The position numbers were made by a program, and so were the translations under genes. Shown piece after piece: positions 60,291-64,000 of a stretch of DNA of 64,000 nucleotides. The notes beneath the pieces were generated by a model. It had not been told where the DNA came from. It saw nothing but the letters and a program-made list of their open reading frames with translations, and ran no database searches. The DNA is taken from contig NC_011726.1 of NCBI RefSeq assembly GCF_000021805.1, forward strand, positions 2,294,001 through 2,358,000, written 5' to 3'. How positions within the stretch are numbered: position 1 is the stretch's first letter; each line of letters starts with the position of its first letter. The DNA is from Rippkaea orientalis PCC 8801. GTDB lineage: Bacteria; Cyanobacteriota; Cyanobacteriia; Cyanobacteriales; Microcystaceae.

Positions 60291-60741
60291 AGAATTGAAA
60301 GTCGGTAAAAATTGATTAAATACTGCAATCTATTATTATATCACTTTTGATAAGAATTTTAGCAGTCCTTAGTGAAAAGTCAGAAGGCAACAGGCAACGG
60401 TAAAAATATCTTCTTTTTCTGCTGACCCTCTCTCCATTCCCCGTCCCCTCTTAATGCTAAGATATCAGGGGCATGAGGGTATAATATAATTTATAAGCGG
60501 TAGCGTAAAGTAGTAAAAAGTGTTTTTTGCCTAGTATTTTCTAGTGTTCTGTCCTAAATATGGCTGGTTAATTCCCTCTGCGACATTCGTACCATGGAAA
60601 AGCCCTACCCAGTCAAATCCAAAAACCGATAGAGCAAGTTCAGCACAAAACACTTCAGACCGAAAGAAACCTCGACACTAGACATCTTTCTGGTGATTGA
60701 GTATCGATGTAGAAAATAAAGTCAGTCTTTGGAAACTTCGG
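60291..60741. other. Intergenic region between divergent rpsO and kinase genes
   Basis: This 451-bp stretch has no supported gene. It includes an AT-rich stretch near 60480-60500 (TATAATATAATTTATAAGCG), which could hold a promoter, and short AGGCAACAGGCAAC units at 60386-60400. The promoters of rpsO and of the kinase must lie here. Confidence 0.5.
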
Positions 60742-61986
60742 ATGAGCCTCTGTATTAATCCCCACTGTGCCAATCCTGAAAATCAGGATACACAACTATT
60801 CTGTCAAAGCTGTGGCTCGGAGTTACTGCTCGACGGACGCTATCGTGTGATTGAACAATTAGGTGGGGGAGGATTTGGCAAAACCTACGAAGTTAAAGAC
60901 TGTTCTTTAACGAACTTTAGCCCTGGTATTAGCTCGTCTAAAGTCCTTAAGGTTTTGTTAAATAACCATCCCAAGCATATTGAATTATTTGAAAGAGAAG
61001 CTCAATTTCTAAGTCGGTTCAATCATCCAGGTATCCCGAAAGTGGAACCCGACGCTTATTTTACTTTTCATATCCATAAAAATTCTACACCCATTCACTG
61101 CTTAGTGATGGAGAAAATTGAAGGACTCAATCTTAAGCAATATGTAACTCAACGAGGGAAAGGCATTTCTCAAAAACGGGCGATTCAATGGCTAATACAG
61201 CTTGTGGTGATTTTATATGAGATTCATAATCAAAACTTTTTCCATCGTGATATTAAACCTTCCAACATCATGCTCCGTGCTGACGGACAATTAGTCTTAA
61301 TCGATTTTGGCACGGCTAGAGAAGTCACCGATACTTATCTGTCTAAAGAATCGGTGGGTCAGGTTACTGGATTATTTTCGGCAGGATACAGCCCCTTTGA
61401 ACAACTCAATGGCCACGCTGTTCCTCAATCCGATTTTTTTGCCTTGGGACGCACCTTTGTCTACTTGATGACGAGTAAACACCCTAGTGAGCTTTACAAT
61501 TCCAGTACAGATGAACTGCAATGGCACCATGACGTTGAGGATCTCTCCCGTGAATTTGCTGATCTCCTTGATCGGATTATGGCGCGATCGCCCGACCAAA
61601 GACCTCAAACAGCAGCCATTATTTTACAGGAATTGGAACGCTTATACAGTAAATTGTACGGAACCGATAGTTTTTCTACCAAGACTCCCGTGAATCTTCC
61701 TCGTAATTCTTTCTCTGATGACTCCATTGATCCTCGTTCCCTTTCCCGACTTCCCCTACCCAATAATGCCCCAGGGGGAGGTGGTCCAAGTGAATTAGAT
61801 GCCCATTTTGTCGAACGCTGTCAAAAAGAGTTGGCAGAATTGATCGGTCCTATGGCTGGTCTTCTTTGTCAGAAAACATTGAAAAAAAACCCCTGTCAAT
61901 CTGAGACGGAGTTTGTCAGAGCTTTAGCCCAAAAAATTCCTGATCCCCAAAAAGCTCAGCAGTTTCAAGATCGAATCCTCAGTTAA
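60742..61986 (+). CDS. Zinc-ribbon serine/threonine protein kinase
   Basis: From ATG 60742 (MSLCINPHCANPENQDTQLF) the protein has 414 residues. An upstream TTG at 60697 adds unlike residues. An N-terminal zinc ribbon (C4, C9, C21, C24 in CINPHC...CQSCG) precedes the kinase domain (about 32-300): glycine loop EQLGGGGFGKTYEVKD, lysine in VLKVLL, catalytic FHRDIKPSNIML, and LIDFGTAREV. Substrate-binding GYSPFEQ replaces the usual APE. The C-terminal 100 residues are Ser/Pro-rich then a helical tail (ELIGPMAGLLCQKTLKKNPC). All key residues are present. This cyanobacterial type, with a ribbon at the front, pairs conceptually with the zinc-ribbon PP2C at 52677. Confidence 0.92.
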   Translation: MSLCINPHCANPENQDTQLFCQSCGSELLLDGRYRVIEQLGGGGFGKTYEVKDCSLTNFSPGISSSKVLKVLLNNHPKHIELFEREAQFLSRFNHPGIPKVEPDAYFTFHIHKNSTPIHCLVMEKIEGLNLKQYVTQRGKGISQKRAIQWLIQLVVILYEIHNQNFFHRDIKPSNIMLRADGQLVLIDFGTAREVTDTYLSKESVGQVTGLFSAGYSPFEQLNGHAVPQSDFFALGRTFVYLMTSKHPSELYNSSTDELQWHHDVEDLSREFADLLDRIMARSPDQRPQTAAIILQELERLYSKLYGTDSFSTKTPVNLPRNSFSDDSIDPRSLSRLPLPNNAPGGGGPSELDAHFVERCQKELAELIGPMAGLLCQKTLKKNPCQSETEFVRALAQKIPDPQKAQQFQDRILS

Positions 61987-62059
61987 ACAAGTAGTATCTA
62001 CTAGCAACGAGCAGTGCACTCACTCCTCCATACAACAGATTTTTAGGACCAGGGAACCC

Positions 62060-62836
62060 CTAAAGCTGAGGGGAACCCAAGGCTAAGCAATCATGAAGAT
62101 TAACGGTATTGCCAATAATAGCGATCGCAGGAGCTTCAAACTGTTGTTGTTGAATTTGTTCGAGAATGGTTCCTAAAGTCCCCACTAATTCGGTTTGTTC
62201 GGGTCGTGTCCCCCACCGAATGAGGGCAATAGGAGTCTGGGTCTTTAACCCTCCAGCTTGTAGTTGTTCGACGATATTGGCTAAATTATGAAGTCCCATG
62301 TAAATAACGATGGTTTCTGACCCTTGGGCGATAGCAGTCCAATTAATATCGGGGCGATACTTCCCCACAGCTTCATGACCAGTGACAAACGTCACTGAAG
62401 AACTATACCCGCGATGGGTGACGGGGATACCCGCGTAGGCCGGAGCAGCAATTCCGGCGGTGATCCCTGGAACGACTTCCACAGGAATGTTAGCCTTAAT
62501 TAAATCTTCCATTTCTTCTCCTCCCCGACCAAAGACGAAGGGATCACCGCCTTTGAGTCTCACCACAATGGCATGGGTTTGGGCTTTTTCAATCAATAAT
62601 TGGGTGGTTTCGTCTTGTAATTTGGAATGACGGCCTCGGCGTTTTCCGGCGTTGATTTTTTCCGCGCGATCGCTAATCATCCCTAAAATCGGAGGACTCA
62701 CTAGGGCATCGTAGACGACTACATCCGCGTGTTCAAGGAGGGTTTTGCCTTTGAGGGTCATTAGACCCGGATCGCCAGGTCCTGCGCCGACAAGGTACAC
62801 TTTCCCTAAACAGGGTTTATGGGTTGAATTAGTCAT
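62060..62836 (-). CDS. cobA: Uroporphyrinogen-III C-methyltransferase
   Basis: CobA adds methyl groups at C2 and C7 of uroporphyrinogen III, giving precorrin-2 for siroheme and cobalamin. The 258-residue protein has VYLVGAGPGDPGLMTLKGKT (residues 13-32), VVYDALVSPPIL, VRLKGGDPFVFGRGGEE, EVVPGITAGIAAPAYAGIPV and THRGYSSSVTFVTGHE, all family hallmarks. It is a single-domain SUMT, not a CysG fusion. Its start overlaps the end of the CbiX gene by 8 bp, so the two are coupled. Confidence 0.96.
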   Translation of the reverse strand: MTNSTHKPCLGKVYLVGAGPGDPGLMTLKGKTLLEHADVVVYDALVSPPILGMISDRAEKINAGKRRGRHSKLQDETTQLLIEKAQTHAIVVRLKGGDPFVFGRGGEEMEDLIKANIPVEVVPGITAGIAAPAYAGIPVTHRGYSSSVTFVTGHEAVGKYRPDINWTAIAQGSETIVIYMGLHNLANIVEQLQAGGLKTQTPIALIRWGTRPEQTELVGTLGTILEQIQQQQFEAPAIAIIGNTVNLHDCLALGSPQL

Positions 62837-63533
62837 TTTCTATCTCTTCTACAATTAATTGGGCTAATTCAGGAGTAGCCCCCAAAGGCTGACCGTATTG
62901 AAGGTGTACCTGAGGCCAAGTTGATTGTAATTGTTGGACTTGTTGCGCGATCGCTTGGGTAATACCACCCGCAAAGAGAAAATAGGGCACGATGGTGATG
63001 GTTTCCTTTCCTTGGTCAATTAGGGTCGAAAATTGGTCGTTTAAACTGGGTTTGACAGACCAATAGGCATCTAAAGCGTTTAAGTGGGTTGCTAGGTCTT
63101 GAAGGGGTTGATTTCCCTGGGGATAGCGACTGCCGTGACCTATGAGGATTTTTCCGTTGGCGAGATCCTCTCCAAATTGTCGCGCAATGAGGTGGGGTAA
63201 TCTTGAATAGCTACCAAGATAGGGAGCTAGTTTTATCGTAACGCCTCCTCCTGTGTTTTGTTGAGCGATCGCAATTTCTTTCGGTATATCTTCCCTGACA
63301 TGAACGCCCGGCAATAAAAATAAGGGGATAATTGTCAGATTTTTGGACTTGAGGGCTAATTGCTCAATTTTCTGGGCTAAGGGAATTGGAGTTAATTCTA
63401 GGGAGGCGGTTTCGATAATAATGGGTGTTCTGACGGATAATCGTTGTTTAACTAGGATAGCGAGGTTTTCTAGGGCAATTTGAGGACGGCGATCGCGGCT
63501 ACCGTGGGTGACTAGAAGGTAAGCTGAAGTCAT
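62829..63533 (-). CDS. Sirohydrochlorin chelatase (CbiX/SirB-like)
   Basis: I chose the ATG at 63533 (MTSAYLLVTHGSRDRRPQIA), where family homology begins; an upstream start at 63638 would overlap the ferredoxin gene. The 234-residue protein has two CbiX halves. The first has THGSRD and LFLLPGVHVREDIPKEI with metal-site His; the second has LIGHGSRYPQG and VPYFLFAGGITQAI. It inserts iron or cobalt into sirohydrochlorin. It lies directly before cobA, whose product leads to its substrate, so these act in one pathway. Confidence 0.88.
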   Translation of the reverse strand: MTSAYLLVTHGSRDRRPQIALENLAILVKQRLSVRTPIIIETASLELTPIPLAQKIEQLALKSKNLTIIPLFLLPGVHVREDIPKEIAIAQQNTGGGVTIKLAPYLGSYSRLPHLIARQFGEDLANGKILIGHGSRYPQGNQPLQDLATHLNALDAYWSVKPSLNDQFSTLIDQGKETITIVPYFLFAGGITQAIAQQVQQLQSTWPQVHLQYGQPLGATPELAQLIVEEIEND

Positions 63534-63592
63534 TGTCAGAGCAGAAGTGTTAGGGAAGAAACGCTTTTTGTACCAATTATTTCGAGCATTTT

Positions 63593-63997
63593 CTAAAAAT
63601 TCGTAGCGATGGCTTGAACGGGACAAGCGGGGATACATTGCTCACAAACGACACATTGCGATCGCCTGAACATCAGACGAAAACTCTGAGGATCGAGGGT
63701 CAGTGCTTGGGTCGGACACACTCCCGTACATAACCCACAGTCTACACATTTTTGATCATCAATGGTAATTTCTCGACTGGCTAAAGAGACTCCAATTTCT
63801 TGCGATCGCATCCATTCTATGGACGCTTCAATGGCATCAATATCTCCCAATAATTCTAGAACTAATTTACCCACTTGATTAGGTGCAACTTGAGCGCGGA
63901 TAATATTAGCGGCAATGTTAAAATCTTTTGCCAATCGATAAGTAACTGGCATATGAACAGTTCGTTTTGGAAAGGTTAAAGTGACTCGTTTTTTCAT
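63593..63997 (-). CDS. NIL domain and 4Fe-4S ferredoxin protein
   Basis: The 134-residue protein has an N-terminal NIL domain (about residues 1-75: RVTLTFPKRTVHMPVTYRLA), as found in MetN and in cyanobacterial ferredoxin-like proteins. A bis-4Fe-4S domain follows: CVDCGLCTGVCPTQALTL (about 84-101) and CVVCEQCIPACPVQAIATNF (115-134), with eight cysteines. Its place before cbiX and cobA suggests a supporting electron-transfer or sulfur-related role; this is inference. Its end lies 59 bp before the chelatase start. Confidence 0.9.
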   Translation of the reverse strand: MKKRVTLTFPKRTVHMPVTYRLAKDFNIAANIIRAQVAPNQVGKLVLELLGDIDAIEASIEWMRSQEIGVSLASREITIDDQKCVDCGLCTGVCPTQALTLDPQSFRLMFRRSQCVVCEQCIPACPVQAIATNF

Positions 63998-64000
63998 TAC

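Overview
The window is chromosomal DNA from a cyanobacterium, most likely a unicellular nitrogen fixer of the Cyanothece/Crocosphaera/Rippkaea type. The HIP1 octamer GCGATCGC is frequent and base composition is AT-rich. Several genes are cyanobacterial: plastocyanin, acsF, a PAM68-type gene beside rpsO, a TIGR03279 radical-SAM-like gene and the nif regulator cnfR/patB. No nif structural genes are present. The genus is inferred from gene content only.

Bases 1-11300 are an accessory island. It starts with the 3' end of a type I restriction hsdR and a small HELVH metallopeptidase, with a tRNA-like inverted structure between them. Then comes a decayed type V-K CRISPR-associated transposon (CAST) on the minus strand: intact tniQ, a 3' piece of tnsC, an internally deleted tnsB, and three 18-bp repeats that look like left-end TnsB sites. 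A three-gene cassette headed by a TIGR04255 protein sits where the rest of tnsB and tnsC should be. To the right is a second cassette: a broken small gene, an 888-residue dynamin-like GTPase, a membrane-anchored protein and a helical protein with a hydrophobic segment. It is followed by a second, diverged tnsC fragment. A perfect 20-bp direct repeat (5379 and 11290) brackets this block. No cas12k and no CRISPR array are visible in the window.

Bases 11300-29450 are mostly core genes: a sugar ABC permease, cdsA, anmK, a Ser/Thr kinase, a class I aminotransferase, plastocyanin (petE), a DUF1702 protein, the TIGR03279 protein, an ABC-2-type exporter pair, an adenosine-specific kinase, a Thr/Pro-repeat protein and cnfR. 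Decayed Uma2, DevC and other fragments lie between them.

Bases 29450-44100 carry a SulP transporter, pyruvate kinase, a 2-hydroxyacid dehydrogenase, an alpha/beta hydrolase, hypC, gnd, an MBL hydrolase, acsF, and a gpmI-secG-matrixin operon.

Bases 44100-54700 hold a dispersed peptide ABC transporter set (permease and binding protein separated by Uma2 and DJ-1 genes). Next is a minus-strand operon DUF3285-ybeY-dgkA-trpG-TIR/GUN4, then a zinc-ribbon PP2C phosphatase. Bases 54800-64000 hold a trypsin-like protease, a sugar-type ABC ATPase, an SGNH hydrolase, DAHP synthase, rpsO-PAM68, a zinc-ribbon Ser/Thr kinase and a siroheme/cobalamin group (cobA, cbiX) beside an NIL-ferredoxin.

The most interesting parts are the CAST remnants with the dynamin cassette, and the TIR-TM-GUN4 fusion.
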